The notes beneath the pieces are model-generated. The model saw only the letters and a list, made by a program, of their open reading frames with translations. It searched no databases and had not been told where the DNA came from. DNA of 64,000 nucleotides from JAPOXR01 sp965219635 (GTDB lineage Bacteria; Pseudomonadota; Alphaproteobacteria; Rhodobacterales; Rhodobacteraceae), in contig OZ244783.1 of the NCBI GenBank assembly GCA_965219635.1, positions 3,953,204 through 4,017,203 of the forward strand. Direction: 5' to 3'. Below are positions 34,890 through 44,030 of the stretch, piece by piece; position 1 is the stretch's first letter, and each line of letters opens with the position of its first letter. The translations under genes were made by a program, and so were the position numbers.

Positions 34890-35945
34890 GCAATTGCCGC
34901 AAGGGCTAGATGGAACGCCGCCTCTGGGCGAATATCCTCTTGCTGGCTGATCGGGGCCGTTCTCACGGTGAGCGCCGGGGCGCCGACATTCTCGGTGCCG
35001 GAACTGCGCCTGTGGAGCGAGTTCGCAAGCAATGTGTTCTCGGGGGATTGGAGTCCGTCCTGGACCGCAAGGCGCAGGTGAACCTGAAGAGACAGCTGCT
35101 GGACGGCGTTGCGCAAGCGAAACTGGCCTGTTCGGAACCGTCTGCCGGTCATTCACGTTGGTCGCATTGACTACTTGGCGAAAAGCTCGTGGAGCTTGAG
35201 ATGGTAGACAAGAACTCCCTAGAGACGGTCAGGCAGGCGCTACAGAAAACGACATTAAGCCTTGGCTGAAGGCGTGCTGGTGCATTCCACCGAAGGCCAA
35301 CGCCGATTTCGTCTGCCACATGGAGGATGTGCTTGATGTCTATTGCCACGACGTTGATGATGATACGGTGCTTGTCCGCATCGACGAGACCTCAAGGCAG
35401 CAGACAAAGGGGACCCGGACACCATTGCCGACACGTTCCCGGTCAACAGGCCGGATATGATTTTGAGTATGAACGCAACGGCACCGCCAACCTGTTCATA
35501 GGCGATGCGCCGCTGAGCGCCCGGCGCCATGTCGAGGTCACGGACCGCCGCACGAAACAGGATTTCGCCCGGCTCCCGCGGGATATGGCCGATTTCCACT
35601 TCCCAGGAAAAAAGTTCGTTCTGATGATGGATGACCTGAACACGCACAAGCTATCGACACTCAACGAGACCTTCGTGCCTGAGGGGGCCTTGTGGACTTC
35701 CCAACGCTTCGAGGTGCACCATACGCCGAAACACGGCAGTTGGATTAACATCGCGGAACTCGAGATCAATGTGCTCAGCCGGCAATGTCTTAACCGGCGT
35801 ATCCGTGTCAGGGGAACCATGGTCAGTAAGGTTTCGGCTTGGCAGAGTTGCCGGAACAGTACGGTAAAGTCGGTGAACTGGCCCTTCAGAACGGAGGATG
35901 CACGAGTGAGATTGAAGGCTCTCTATCCATCAATTCACGAATGAA
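34890..35945 (+). mobile_element. IS630-family transposase remnant
   Basis: Plus-strand frames resemble an IS630/Tc1-type DDE transposase. The C-terminal half (35455-35944) is largely readable: YEYERNGTANLF-like start, KKFVLMMDDLNTHK (second catalytic Asp) and HHTPKHGSWINIAELEINVL (catalytic Glu). The N-terminal part is frameshifted. It is inactive. Confidence 0.75.
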
Positions 35946-36187
35946 GATGTGCTAGCACCAGATAGGCAAAAATCGTCACAAGCCCGAGACGAGCTCCGAC
36001 GTTGCACCGATGGCCAATACCACAAGTGTCCCAAGTGTGATCGGGACCGGTGAAGGCCAGACATCCACCCGCACTTTTTGGCCCCGGCGATGAGTCCCAC
36101 GATGCCCAGAAGGATCAAGATGGCGTGTTGCGCGATTGAGGCGTCTTGCCCCGAAAAGACACGTTGTGTGAGAACAGGATTGTTCAT
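35946..36187 (-). pseudogene. small membrane-protein fragment after the hydratase gene
   Basis: A frame starting at 36187, overlapping the hydratase stop by 4 bp, encodes a hydrophobic helix (IAQHAILILLGIVGLIAGAK) and then loses its frame; another frame continues with further hydrophobic residues. It is probably the 5' part of a coupled membrane-protein gene cut off by the IS630 insertion. Family not recognised. Confidence 0.35.
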
Positions 36188-36990
36188 CGTCGATGACCCA
36201 TTTTAGTATTGGTCCAAGGGGCGTCGGTCTTTGCGAAGAATGCGGCTATTCCCTGCGTTGCTTCGCCACCCTCCCAAGTGTCCGCGAGTCGATGGATAGT
36301 ATTTTCGATCACTTCGGCATCGATGCGAGGGCCGAGTTCCCGTGCCAGCGCCTTGGCAGCGCCAACCGCGCCGGGCGCCACCGACAGATATGGTACAACC
36401 TCGGATTCCACGGCGGCGTCCAGATCGTGAGAGGGCACGGAGTGTGCCACGATCCCGAGCAATGCGGCCTCTTTTGCATCGAAAATGCGGGCGGACATGA
36501 AAACGCGCCGTGCCCTGCCTTCTCCCATCCGGGCAACGACGTACGGGCCGATGGTGGCCGGGATCAGGCCAAGGCGGGTTTCGGTCAGACCAAACCTCGT
36601 GGTGTCATCAGCAACCGCCACGTCGCAAACGCAGGCAATACCCACGCCACCGCCGAAGACACCGCCGTGGATCCGGCCGATCAGTGGCGTTGGCATGGTA
36701 TTGAGTGCGTTCAGCATCTCTGCCAGTTTCCGGGCTTCGCGCATGCGAGTCTGTCGATCCGCTCCAATCTGAGCCTTCATCCAAGCAAGGTCGCCACCCG
36801 CACAAAAGACTTTGCCAGCGCCTGATAGAACAACAGCGCGGGTCTCTGTCGCTGCACCGAGTGTACCGGCCATGTCAGTCAGGTCGGCAATCATTTGCGC
36901 CGACAGAATATTTCGCTTATCAGGCAGGTTCAGCGTCACGTAAGCGACACCGCGTTCGTCGATGTGGACCTCGAGTGTCTCGAAATTCAT
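36184..36990 (-). CDS. enoyl-CoA hydratase, probably methylglutaconyl-CoA hydratase
   Basis: A 268-residue crotonase-family protein. The oxyanion-hole segments VFCAGGDLAWMK and GGVFGGGVGIACVCDVAVAD are intact, and LTETRLGLIPATIGPYVV carries the catalytic Glu region. Gene order with remnants of methylcrotonyl-CoA carboxylase beta and HMG-CoA lyase identifies it as the hydratase of leucine degradation (liuC/mgcH). Its ATG overlaps the lyase remnant stop (ATGA). Since both flanking enzymes are truncated, the hydratase probably has no working pathway here. Confidence 0.82.
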   Translation of the reverse strand: MNFETLEVHIDERGVAYVTLNLPDKRNILSAQMIADLTDMAGTLGAATETRAVVLSGAGKVFCAGGDLAWMKAQIGADRQTRMREARKLAEMLNALNTMPTPLIGRIHGGVFGGGVGIACVCDVAVADDTTRFGLTETRLGLIPATIGPYVVARMGEGRARRVFMSARIFDAKEAALLGIVAHSVPSHDLDAAVESEVVPYLSVAPGAVGAAKALARELGPRIDAEVIENTIHRLADTWEGGEATQGIAAFFAKTDAPWTNTKMGHRR

Positions 36991-37195
36991 GCTTTGTCCT
37001 TCATGCTGAGTGCAAATTGCGCGGCTTCGGATAGGGCGGTGCGATCGATACCGGTGCTAAATCCTTGAGCTTCAAGCAGGTCGACCGCCGCTTCTGTTGC
37101 GACACTGCCTTTCGCGCTTGGGGCATAGGGACAACCGCCCAAGCCGCCAATCGCGGGGTCGAAAGTGCACAATCCTCTTTCAAGGTTTACGCTGA
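36987..37195 (-). pseudogene. hydroxymethylglutaryl-CoA lyase, C-terminal remnant
   Basis: Encodes about 70 residues including FDPAIGGLGGCPYAPSAKGS, which contains the GGLGGCPYAPGA signature with the catalytic Cys loop of HMG-CoA lyase. The N-terminal TIM-barrel part with the metal site is missing. It is joined upstream directly to the carboxylase beta fragment, so a deletion removed everything between. Confidence 0.8.
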
Positions 37196-37596
37196 TTTGC
37201 GGCAATCTCCTGTGAGCGCAAGAGTTTCTTTACGGTCGTTGGAAAATAGGTGCCGCATTTAACCGTAGCGTCATTGCAGACGATCATCACTTCGTGCCCC
37301 GACACGCGACCAATTCCGGCGACGACGCCAGCGGACAGTGAGGTGCCCTCTTGGAGGCCATGTGCGACGAATGTGTCTATCTCGAGAAAGGGTGAGCCGG
37401 GGTCCAGAAGCCGGAATACGCGCTCGCAAGGCAGGATCCTGCCGCTGCCATAGTGGCGTTCGCGCGCCGTGTCTCCGCCACCCGCCACAGCCAGGGCTGC
37501 GGCTTCGCGCACCGGCTTGATGGCCGACTCGTGGGTGGTGCGATTGGCGGCAGAACTTTCGGATCGAGGAGAAATCAAAAATTGAAGGACCGCCAT
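37180..37596 (-). pseudogene. methylcrotonyl-CoA carboxylase beta subunit, N-terminal remnant
   Basis: About 138 codons matching the start of the carboxyltransferase subunit: RILPCERVFRLLDPGSPFLE, GIGRVSGHEVMIVCNDATVK and TYFPTTVKKLLRSQEIA. The reading stops after AANQRKP, exactly where the conserved LPCIYLVDSGGA would follow. The remaining ~400 residues, the biotin-carboxylase subunit and most of HMG-CoA lyase are gone. It lies 25 bp downstream of selB on the same strand. Confidence 0.85.
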
Positions 37597-37621
37597 CAGT
37601 CTATATCCTCGGATACTGGTC

Positions 37622-39523
37622 CTATTGCGTGCGCAATTGGCGCAGGTTACCCATGCGAATAGTTACACCTGCTGCGTCCAGGTGTTCTACGAAAGGCACG
37701 GTGAACTGTCTGTTTGCGCCGATCAGTTTGCGAACCTCAGACACGGTGAACTTTTGTGGATATGTGAAATTGGTTTCGATCTTAGCGACCGCATTGTCGA
37801 AGACTTCGACGTGCACTACGAGATCGGACTTGGCGCCGTATTTCTTTATCCTGACGAGCCGATTTGTTTCACAGAGCAATTGGAAAACATCTTGTCGGAC
37901 CTTGTCGGTGCCCATTATTTGATGAACGTAAGTTAGCGCAAGTTGACGCGTGCGAAAATCGTCTTCTATCTCGGTGGCAAGTCGGCGTTCGGTTTTCGTC
38001 AGTCTGGCCAATGGGTCGAAGCCAGCGAGGCGTAGGTTGCCGCCGTGATTCTCGATACGTGCTTTCGATAGCAACTCGTCAATGGCGTGCTGAAAAACAT
38101 CCTGAGCAGGTGCCTTGTCTAAATTGCGGAGAATCTTCGCAGCAGCGATACCCGAATGACGCGGATACTCTTCATGATATCGAGAGATTTCAGTGAGAAT
38201 TGCCTGAGCGAGCCCAGAGTAAACCGACCGGCCGAGAAGTGTACCGGTCTTGGTGGACACCGGACGAACGGATGCGAGTGCTGCGCTGAAGTCGTCCGAA
38301 CTGAGGCACAGCAGATCGCTCAAAGCATCGCGCGTGGTACCCGCGACATCGGCTTCGGCGAGAAACATCTGGGCCTTTTCGACGGGATCGCCTTGGGCAA
38401 TCGTTTCCAGGCGGTCAATGACCGGTTTATCAAATCGCCGATGCACCTCAGGGTGCGCGTCGAGGACCGTCCCACCACCGATAGTTTGCATCGGCGATCC
38501 GCTACGAACGATGAAGCGCTGCGTCGGATAGGTCGTTATGGAACGTGGAAAGTTCAACTGAGCAAACCCGATAGTCCCGGGATCGAGCTTCTTGCGATCT
38601 AGCAAACGCACTCTTGCCATCACGTTGGTCGTTCCAGCCAGAAATTCAACTGTCGCGGCATTTTTCAATGACCCGTTTAGGTTTTCGAGAACTTGCAGTT
38701 CCACATCGACGCGTTTGGTTGCGTCAATGCGCCCCTGCGATACCAGCACATCGCCCCGACTAATTTCCTCCCGGTTTACGTTTCGAAGATTGACAGCAAC
38801 GCGCTGGCCCGAAGTTGCCCGCTCTACGGCCTGGTTGTGCACCTGCAACCCACGTATCGTTACAACGTGCCTTGAAGGGAGCAATTCAACGTTGCTGCGG
38901 GTTGTCAGGTCACCGCCGCGAAGCGTTCCGGTGACCACGAGACCAAAGCCTGGCATCACGAATGCGCGATCGACGGGCAGAAACGGGAAAGCCTTGTTTC
39001 GCTCATGGTTGTCAACGGGCGTCATCCTGTCGAGGGCCTCACTTAGCTCGCGCATGCCCTGATTTTCCTTTGTCGAGGTGCGTACCACCTCCGCATTCTT
39101 GAGAAATGTTCCAGCGGTGAAGGATCGGACCTCTTCGATTGTGTGCTCCAACTCTACGTCGGACACCAGATCCCGTTTAGTGATGACAACGACGCCGCGA
39201 TCGACGCCGAGGAGATGCGCAATCGCAACGTGCTCACGCGTCTGAGGCATTATCGCCTCGTTCGCAGCCACAACCAGCAACGCACCATCAATGCCCGTAG
39301 CGCCGGAGACCATGGTTCGAACGAAGTTTTCATGGCCCGGTACATCGATCAGATCGATCGTGGCCCGTGCCCCTTGCATGTATGAAAAGCCGAGCACGAT
39401 AGACAAACCGCGCTCTTTCTCTTCCTTGAGGCGATCTGTTTCGATTCCGGTCAACGCACGAACAAGCGCTGTCTTGCCGTGATCGACATGCCCGATTACT
39501 CCCAGCGTAAGTTGCGCCGTCAT
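37622..39523 (-). CDS. selB: selenocysteine-specific elongation factor
   Basis: A 633-residue SelB, full length. The N-terminal GTPase has GHVDHGKT (11-18), DVPGHENFVRTM and ITKRD in place of NKxD. EF-Tu-like domains 2-4 follow, and then the C-terminal winged-helix repeats (LDKAPAQDVFQHAIDELLSK, HQIMGTDKVRQDVFQLLCE, VSEVRKLIGANRQFTVPFVE) that bind the SECIS hairpin. It brings Sec-tRNA(Sec) to the ribosome at UGA. The start overlaps the stop of the selA remnant by 4 bp, and the shared promoter module (copy E) lies about 570 bp upstream on the same strand. Confidence 0.96.
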   Translation of the reverse strand: MTAQLTLGVIGHVDHGKTALVRALTGIETDRLKEEKERGLSIVLGFSYMQGARATIDLIDVPGHENFVRTMVSGATGIDGALLVVAANEAIMPQTREHVAIAHLLGVDRGVVVITKRDLVSDVELEHTIEEVRSFTAGTFLKNAEVVRTSTKENQGMRELSEALDRMTPVDNHERNKAFPFLPVDRAFVMPGFGLVVTGTLRGGDLTTRSNVELLPSRHVVTIRGLQVHNQAVERATSGQRVAVNLRNVNREEISRGDVLVSQGRIDATKRVDVELQVLENLNGSLKNAATVEFLAGTTNVMARVRLLDRKKLDPGTIGFAQLNFPRSITTYPTQRFIVRSGSPMQTIGGGTVLDAHPEVHRRFDKPVIDRLETIAQGDPVEKAQMFLAEADVAGTTRDALSDLLCLSSDDFSAALASVRPVSTKTGTLLGRSVYSGLAQAILTEISRYHEEYPRHSGIAAAKILRNLDKAPAQDVFQHAIDELLSKARIENHGGNLRLAGFDPLARLTKTERRLATEIEDDFRTRQLALTYVHQIMGTDKVRQDVFQLLCETNRLVRIKKYGAKSDLVVHVEVFDNAVAKIETNFTYPQKFTVSEVRKLIGANRQFTVPFVEHLDAAGVTIRMGNLRQLRTQ

Positions 39524-39846
39524 CCTGCTGCACGCTCAACGGCTGCGACGAATTCGTCGACCTCTCTTCCGAGCACGGTCCTCAGATTGAAGTTCAGATG
39601 GTCGTCAGCGACAAACCCGACCATCGGCGGATTGTTCCGGCGCAACCGGCGAGCGAATGTGGTGGCACAGAATGTGGCGTGACGAGTCGAAACCGTAGAA
39701 TTTGACATGCCCGTCGTCGGCGACGAGCCGCTGCCTACATAACTGAGATCGCCGTGCAAGGAGGCCTGTAAATGGAGGAAGTTCGCCAGCCGTTTGAGCG
39801 CGCCTTTTGAGCGGCCGCGAATACTCGCCATATTTTCGCCGATCAT
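39520..39846 (-). pseudogene. selA: selA C-terminal remnant upstream of selB
   Basis: A 108-codon open frame. Its second half matches the C-terminus of SelA (FARRLRRNNPPMVGFVADDH, then LNFNLRTVL, against LRTKEPPILSRTKDDSVLLD in the intact gene at 17228). The PLP-binding core is missing, so it cannot be a selenium transferase. ATGA overlaps couple it to the upstream CoA-transferase fragment and to selB, so translation through it may help selB expression. Confidence 0.8.
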
Positions 39847-40089
39847 GCGGGGGTCTCACCTTCAAGGATCAAAGCGTCCACTTTCAAGCTATTTGGCGAT
39901 TGAAAAACCACTGCCAGCGTTCGAGAGGCGATTACTCCAACCGCAAGTGTGAATGTCGGCAGTCTGGGGGCTGCGGCAAGTAAGGGTCGATGAAAGACCG
40001 CGCGGCTCACCGGTGCCTTGAGGCCAGATGACGTGGTCTCCTCCCCGAAGATCGCCGGCAAGTTCGAAATCAGACGACGGTTGGGGCAC
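39843..40089 (-). pseudogene. CoA-transferase 5' fragment (copy E)
   Basis: From GTG 40089 the frame reads SSDFELAGDLRGGDHVIWPQ and GTGEPRGLSSTL, matching the start of the intact gene at 22511. It then shifts frame and continues as APRLPTFTLAVGVIASRTL, ending at a TGA that overlaps the ATG of the selA remnant. Only the first ~70 codons of the CoA-transferase gene are left. It serves as a leader between promoter copy E and selB. Confidence 0.75.
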
Positions 40090-40200
40090 GTTGCACCGCT
40101 CCTTTGGCACCCTGAGGATTCGGTAAATTCACATATATATGATTAATTTGATTTCGGGGAGCTGTCAATCTCGTGGGGCCGCTTTGTGCTGAGTGTCTAG
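40090..40200 (-). promoter_or_regulatory. promoter/operator module, copy E
   Basis: On the minus strand TTGACA (40168-40163), a 17-bp spacer and TAATCA (40145-40140) are followed by the dyad-containing ATTAATCATATATATG and AAAGGAGCGGTGCAACGTG. The orientation is toward the CoA-transferase fragment, selA remnant and selB, which it probably transcribes. Confidence 0.72.
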
Positions 40201-40289
40201 CTTTGTCCCCCTTAGGTTTTGTTGCACACATCGTGTCAGAGGTTCACTGTGTAAATCCAGCGTGATTACTGGAGGGCATCCCAACAATT

Positions 40290-40690
40290 ACAAGACCAGA
40301 AACTGGCCGGCATAGCGAGCCATTGAAGGCGCCACTGGTTCGAGCCCAATGGCAAGTGAAGCACTGAAGCAACGCGGATCACTGACCATCTGGTTTGATC
40401 CGGCGGTGGTCTGGACGCCACCACACATGTTTGGTGCAACCCCTCGTGACATGCGCGAACCGAAAGCACCTCTCTTACACATGCTGGCATGTGTTGCCGG
40501 GCAATGGATGGCGCCTACGACACCTGCGAATGCACTTCCGGTCAAGTTATGAATTGCATCAAGTTGCTCGGCAGTCATTGATTGCTCGGGAATTCGATCG
40601 ACAGTTCGCCGAATTGCAGGACTGTGTCGCCGTCCTGAACGGCGACACGGTTCTCGCCATAACTGTCAAAGTGGGCGCAGAATAAGTCCG
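40290..40690 (-). repeat. dispersed repeat R2, copy 2
   Basis: Minus-strand copy, the best preserved. First reading frame: NRVAVQDGDTVLQFGELSIE, then FPSNQ and stop. Its TGA overlaps an ATG that opens a second frame, MTAEQLDAIHNLTGSAFAG and on to GSNQMVSDPR and LEPVAPSMARYAGQ. This looks like the junction of two coupled genes of unknown family. Similar GCAACAAA ends (40217 and 40726) flank it. Confidence 0.72.
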
Positions 40691-40739
40691 TCCGGGGATA
40701 AGGAAAGAGCGGCTAGGCCGCGGTTTATGCAACAAAGCC

Positions 40740-41900
40740 GATGGTGGTTGCCGCCGCCGCTGGTCTGCGTCTGAGAAGCTGTGGATCGTGGAAGAAGCGA
40801 TTTACGATGGTGAGAACGTTTCCGCCGTGGTTCGGCGCAATGGCGTCGCCCCAAATCTGCTGTACCGCTGGCGCAAAAAGATGCTTGAAGGGGGCAGCAT
40901 TGCCGTGACGGGAGCCGACAGCGGTACCAGCAACAAAACCGTTCGCAAGATGGAGACCCGCGTCAAGGAGTAGGAGCGGCAGCTCGGCCGCAAGACGATG
41001 GACGTCGAAATCCTCAAGGAAGCGTTGGATACGAGCCGTCAACAAAAACCAATGTTGCTTGCGCAGTCGTTGAGACGGGACGGTTCCTGATGAAGGCCGT
41101 AGCGACAAACGTGGGTGTCTCCCGTTCGAACATGCACTAACAGTTGGGTTGGAGAGCGAAGCCGCGTCGGTGCTACAATAGCGCTCAAGACGGCAAACGG
41201 GTGTACGCCACTGGCCCAAGAGAGACCGCGATCATGTTGCCACGCATCTAGGTGCTGGTAACAAAGCGCCCGACCAACAGATATCGCCGGATCACAGCAC
41301 TTCTGAACCGCTAACTGCGGGATGCAGGCCTTGCGGAGGTCAATGATAAGTGGGTTTACCGGATCATGGAGTGCAACAACCTGTTGCTTCAACGATCCAG
41401 CTTCGATCGGCCCGAGCGTAGCCATGATGGCAAGGTCATCATGATGCGGTCAAATCTGCGCTGGTGTTGTTACGGTCTGGGGTTCGTTTGCTGGAATTGC
41501 GACATCGTCCGCCTGGCGTTCCTCATCGATGCCAATGACAGCGAGATCATCTCTTGCCGGGCAATGGCAGCGCGTGAACCGCGAAGTTGACGCCAAACTT
41601 CGCGCAGTGGCTCGGGCTGAAGTCCTGCTTTACGCCGGTCAAAAGCCCACAATCCATCGGCATGTCAGAGGTGTTCGTGAAAACTCTCAGCGTGACCAAA
41701 TTCGCATCAACCCGCCGCCAGATGTTCGGCCTGTGTTGTTATTGACAGGAGACTGGATCGAAGGCAATAACGGGAACCACCCACACAGCGGCTTGAGATG
41801 GTGCTCGTCTCGCGAGTTAATCAGGGCCAAAACTGAACCCGCTCGGATGTCCAGTGAAACGGGGGCTAGATCACTCATGTCCTCCAGCAATTACGCTGGG
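40740..41900 (+). mobile_element. IS3-family element remnant
   Basis: OrfA-like frame at 40788-41090 (VSAVVRRNGVAPNLLYRWRK, then VEILKEALD) with an internal TAG. OrfB-like pieces follow: NDKWVYRIMECNNLLLQR, then HDGKVIMMRSNLRWCCYGLG and LAFLIDANDSEIISC, the last part carrying the first catalytic Asp region. Stops and frameshifts throughout; inactive. Confidence 0.7.
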
Positions 41901-42005
41901 AACACGCAGTAGATCCTTGACACGACTTGTGCAACAAAGCCCATTCCAGACTGTTTGGGCTTTCCTGCCATCCGATCATTCCAAAATTGCGAGCGACGTA
42001 TTCCA

Positions 42006-42118
42006 AGAGGGATAAAGCTAGAATCTCCGCCCAACAGCAGAACCACGAGATTGACAGATCCACGAAATCAAGTTATTCAGATAGTTTCTGAATCCTTGGG
42101 ATGTAAAGGCGACATGAC
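42006..42118 (+). promoter_or_regulatory. promoter/operator module, copy B (selC promoter)
   Basis: TTGACA (42051-42056), a 17-bp spacer and TATTCA (42074-42079). The dyad ATTCAGA (42075-42081) / TCTGAAT (42087-42093) overlaps the -10 box and start site. The upstream flank GCTAGAATCTCCGCCCAACA is almost identical to copy A. The tRNA-Sec gene begins about 40 bp after the predicted transcription start, so this is the selC promoter. Confidence 0.8.
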
Positions 42119-42128
42119 CAATATCTAA

Positions 42129-42220
42129 GGAGGTGAATGAAGTCTGGTGGCTTCCATGGTCTTCAAAACCAGTGACTCGCTAACGCGAGTGGTGGGTTCG
42201 ATTCCCATCCGCCTCCGCCA
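42129..42220 (+). tRNA. selC: tRNA-Sec (anticodon TCA)
   Basis: A 92-nt tRNA with anticodon TCA at 42163-42165 in the loop CTTCAAA and encoded GCCA end. It has a long acceptor stem (GGAGGTG with CGCCTCC), discriminator G, and a long variable arm, ACTCGC-TAAC-GCGAGT. These features identify selenocysteine tRNA rather than a suppressor or tRNA-Ser. It is charged with serine by SerRS, converted by SelA and delivered by SelB to UGA. Transcribed from module copy B. Confidence 0.96.
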
Positions 42221-42291
42221 AATGTTCCGGCGTCGCCTGGAACCGCACCGGGTCTGCCAGAGGCTCCAACTCCTGAGTAGAAAGGAGCATC

Positions 42292-42590
42292 ATAAGCTAG
42301 ACAACGAGCAAGTATTCTCCTGAGGTACGCGAACGCGCCGTTCGCATGGTTTTGGACAATACCAGGCAGCATGAAGGCCGTTGGGCAGCAGTCGTTTCGG
42401 TTTCCGGGAAGATCGTCTGAGCTGCACAGACGCTGAACGAATGGGTCAAGAAGGCCGAAGTCGGAAGCGGCAAGCGGGCTGGCGTCACAACCGACCTGTC
42501 AGAGCGAATGAAGGCCTGGAGCGGAAGAGCGGCGATCCTTTCATTGTTGATGGGTGGCTCATGACCCAAAGTCGAGTGTCAGCGAGAGGG
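42292..42590 (+). mobile_element. IS3-family orfA remnant
   Basis: Plus-strand frame STSKYSPEVRERAVRMVLDN, then stop-interrupted AAQTLNEWVKKAEVGSGKRA and GVTTDLSERMK, typical of IS3-group OrfA helix-turn-helix proteins. It ends where the oppositely oriented element begins. Inactive. Confidence 0.7.
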
Positions 42591-43640
42591 GTTGTACCTG
42601 CTTTCGATGGACTCGAAGCTGGCAACTCGTGCCTCTGCCTTGGTCCTGAACTTGGGGCAGTCAAGCAGTTCGCATTCGAGTTTGGCGAAGAGGCTCTCGC
42701 AAATGGCGTTGTCATAGCAATCGCCGACCGAGGCCATTGACGCGCAGACCTCCATTTCTTGGCAGCGCAGACCGAAGGCAACGGATGTGTATTGCGATCC
42801 TTGATCGGAATGATGAATTACATCCGTGGCCTTGCGTTGGATGACGGCCATGTTCATCGCATCCAGCACCAGTTGTGTTCGTTGGCGTGTGCCCATGGCC
42901 CGGCCGATCACACAGCGGCTGAAGGCATCCAGTACGACCGCCAGATGCAGAAAGCCCGCCCAGGTCGGCACGAAGGTGATGCCGGCCACCAACAGTATGT
43001 TCAGGGCGCCGGCATAGAAGTTCCGATCGATCAGATCTGCCGCCGGACGCACCCTTGAATCAAGTTCAGTGTTCACCACGAACTTGAGGCGGCTGAAACC
43101 TCACAACAACTTGGCTAGCATTAGGCGCTCGACACACTTGCAACCGACCGAGACGCCTTCATCGGCCAGCACTGCATGAATTCTGGGCGCTCCACAGGAC
43201 TCTTTGGACGCCTTGTGGATCGCCGCGATCCGGTTGCTCAGCGCCGCGTCGGCTACCACCTGCCGGGCACTTGGCGGACGGTTGTGATAGGCACAGAACC
43301 CGCTGCGGGATACCCTCAGAGTGCGTAAAATCATCTTGATCGAATACTCGGCCTGGGTTCGAGGTCATGAACTCGAAGACCTGTGCGATGTCACGTCGTT
43401 TTGTGCAAACCATGCCGCCGCCTTTGACAAAATACCAGCTCCCGCCGAAGTTGCTTCACCTTGCGGCGAAGCTGACGCAGTTCTTCAGGTTCCTCGCTAG
43501 TCAGCCTGCTCGGGTCGTCGCCATCATCGGAGGCCACCTGCCGGACCCATTTGTGGACCGTCGCCGCGCAGGACTCATACTCCCGTGCAATGCTCTCAAC
43601 ACTGCACCCGGTTCGCACCAGCGCAACCATTCACTTCCCG
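42579..43640 (-). mobile_element. IS3-family element remnant, opposite orientation
   Basis: Minus-strand pieces in order: OrfA (43630-43391, GCSVESIAREYESCAATVHK), an OrfB N-terminal part (43334-43101, ILRTLRVSRSGFCAYHNRPP) and an OrfB catalytic part (43079-42579). The last contains VVLDAFSRCVIGRAMG, HHSDQGSQYTS and GDCYDNAICESLFAKLE, which are the DDE residues. Frameshifts separate the parts, so it is probably inactive. Confidence 0.8.
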
Positions 43641-43736
43641 AATTCCCCAAGGTACGGGTTTCTCGCTCTTGGCACCAAAATCACTTTCCTTCTTCAAGTG
43701 TAAAGTGTCCATCAAACCTGAGGGACTCCAACTCTA

Positions 43737-43855
43737 GGGGGATAAACCAAGAATCTCCGCCCGACAGCAGAACCGGGAGATTGACAGCGCGACCAAATCA
43801 TATCAATCATATGGATTAATTCCGAATCCCATGGGAGGTAAAGGAGCGGTGCAAC
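43737..43855 (+). promoter_or_regulatory. promoter/operator module, copy C
   Basis: TTGACA (43781-43786), a 17-bp spacer and CAATCA (43804-43809), with the dyad TCAATCATATGGATTAATT; its half-sites AATC and GATT are symmetrical. The flank GAATCTCCGCCCGACAGCAG and the AAAGGAGCGGTGCAACGTG block match the other copies. It drives the short leader frame and the TRAP permease. Confidence 0.75.
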
Positions 43856-44020
43856 GTGAGCCAACCGTGGTCTGACTTCGACTTTGCCAGCGTTCTTCGG
43901 GAAGGCGACCTCGTCATCTGGCCTCAAGGCACCGGCGAGCCGTTCGGTCTATTGTCGACCCTAATTGGCGCGGCGCCCAAACGGCCTACTTTCACACGTG
44001 TGGATGGAATGATCGCCTGA
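43856..44020 (+). pseudogene. CoA-transferase 5' fragment acting as leader (copy C)
   Basis: A 54-codon frame from GTG 43856: SDFDFASVLREGDLVIWPQG, then TGEPFGLLSTLIGAAPKRPT and a TGA at 44018. It matches the first part of the protein encoded at 22511. It stops 10 bp before the TRAP permease start region, so ribosomes leaving it could re-initiate on the permease. Confidence 0.72.
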
Positions 44021-44030
44021 CGAAGGGAAA

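Noticed and set aside
42129..42220. tRNA-Ser or opal suppressor tRNA
   Set aside because: The UCA anticodon, 6-bp variable-arm stem, long acceptor stem and G discriminator fit tRNA-Sec, and selA, selB and a UGA-containing client gene are in the same window.
42415..42425. In-frame TGA in the IS3 orfA remnant as a second selenocysteine codon
   Set aside because: The frame is a truncated insertion-sequence gene with other defects, and no SECIS-like hairpin or redox motif lies around the TGA.
44018..44020. TGA ending the 54-codon CoA-transferase leader as a Sec codon
   Set aside because: The intact gene has Ser at this point and the sequence after the TGA no longer matches it. The TGA marks the fragment end, not a redox site.
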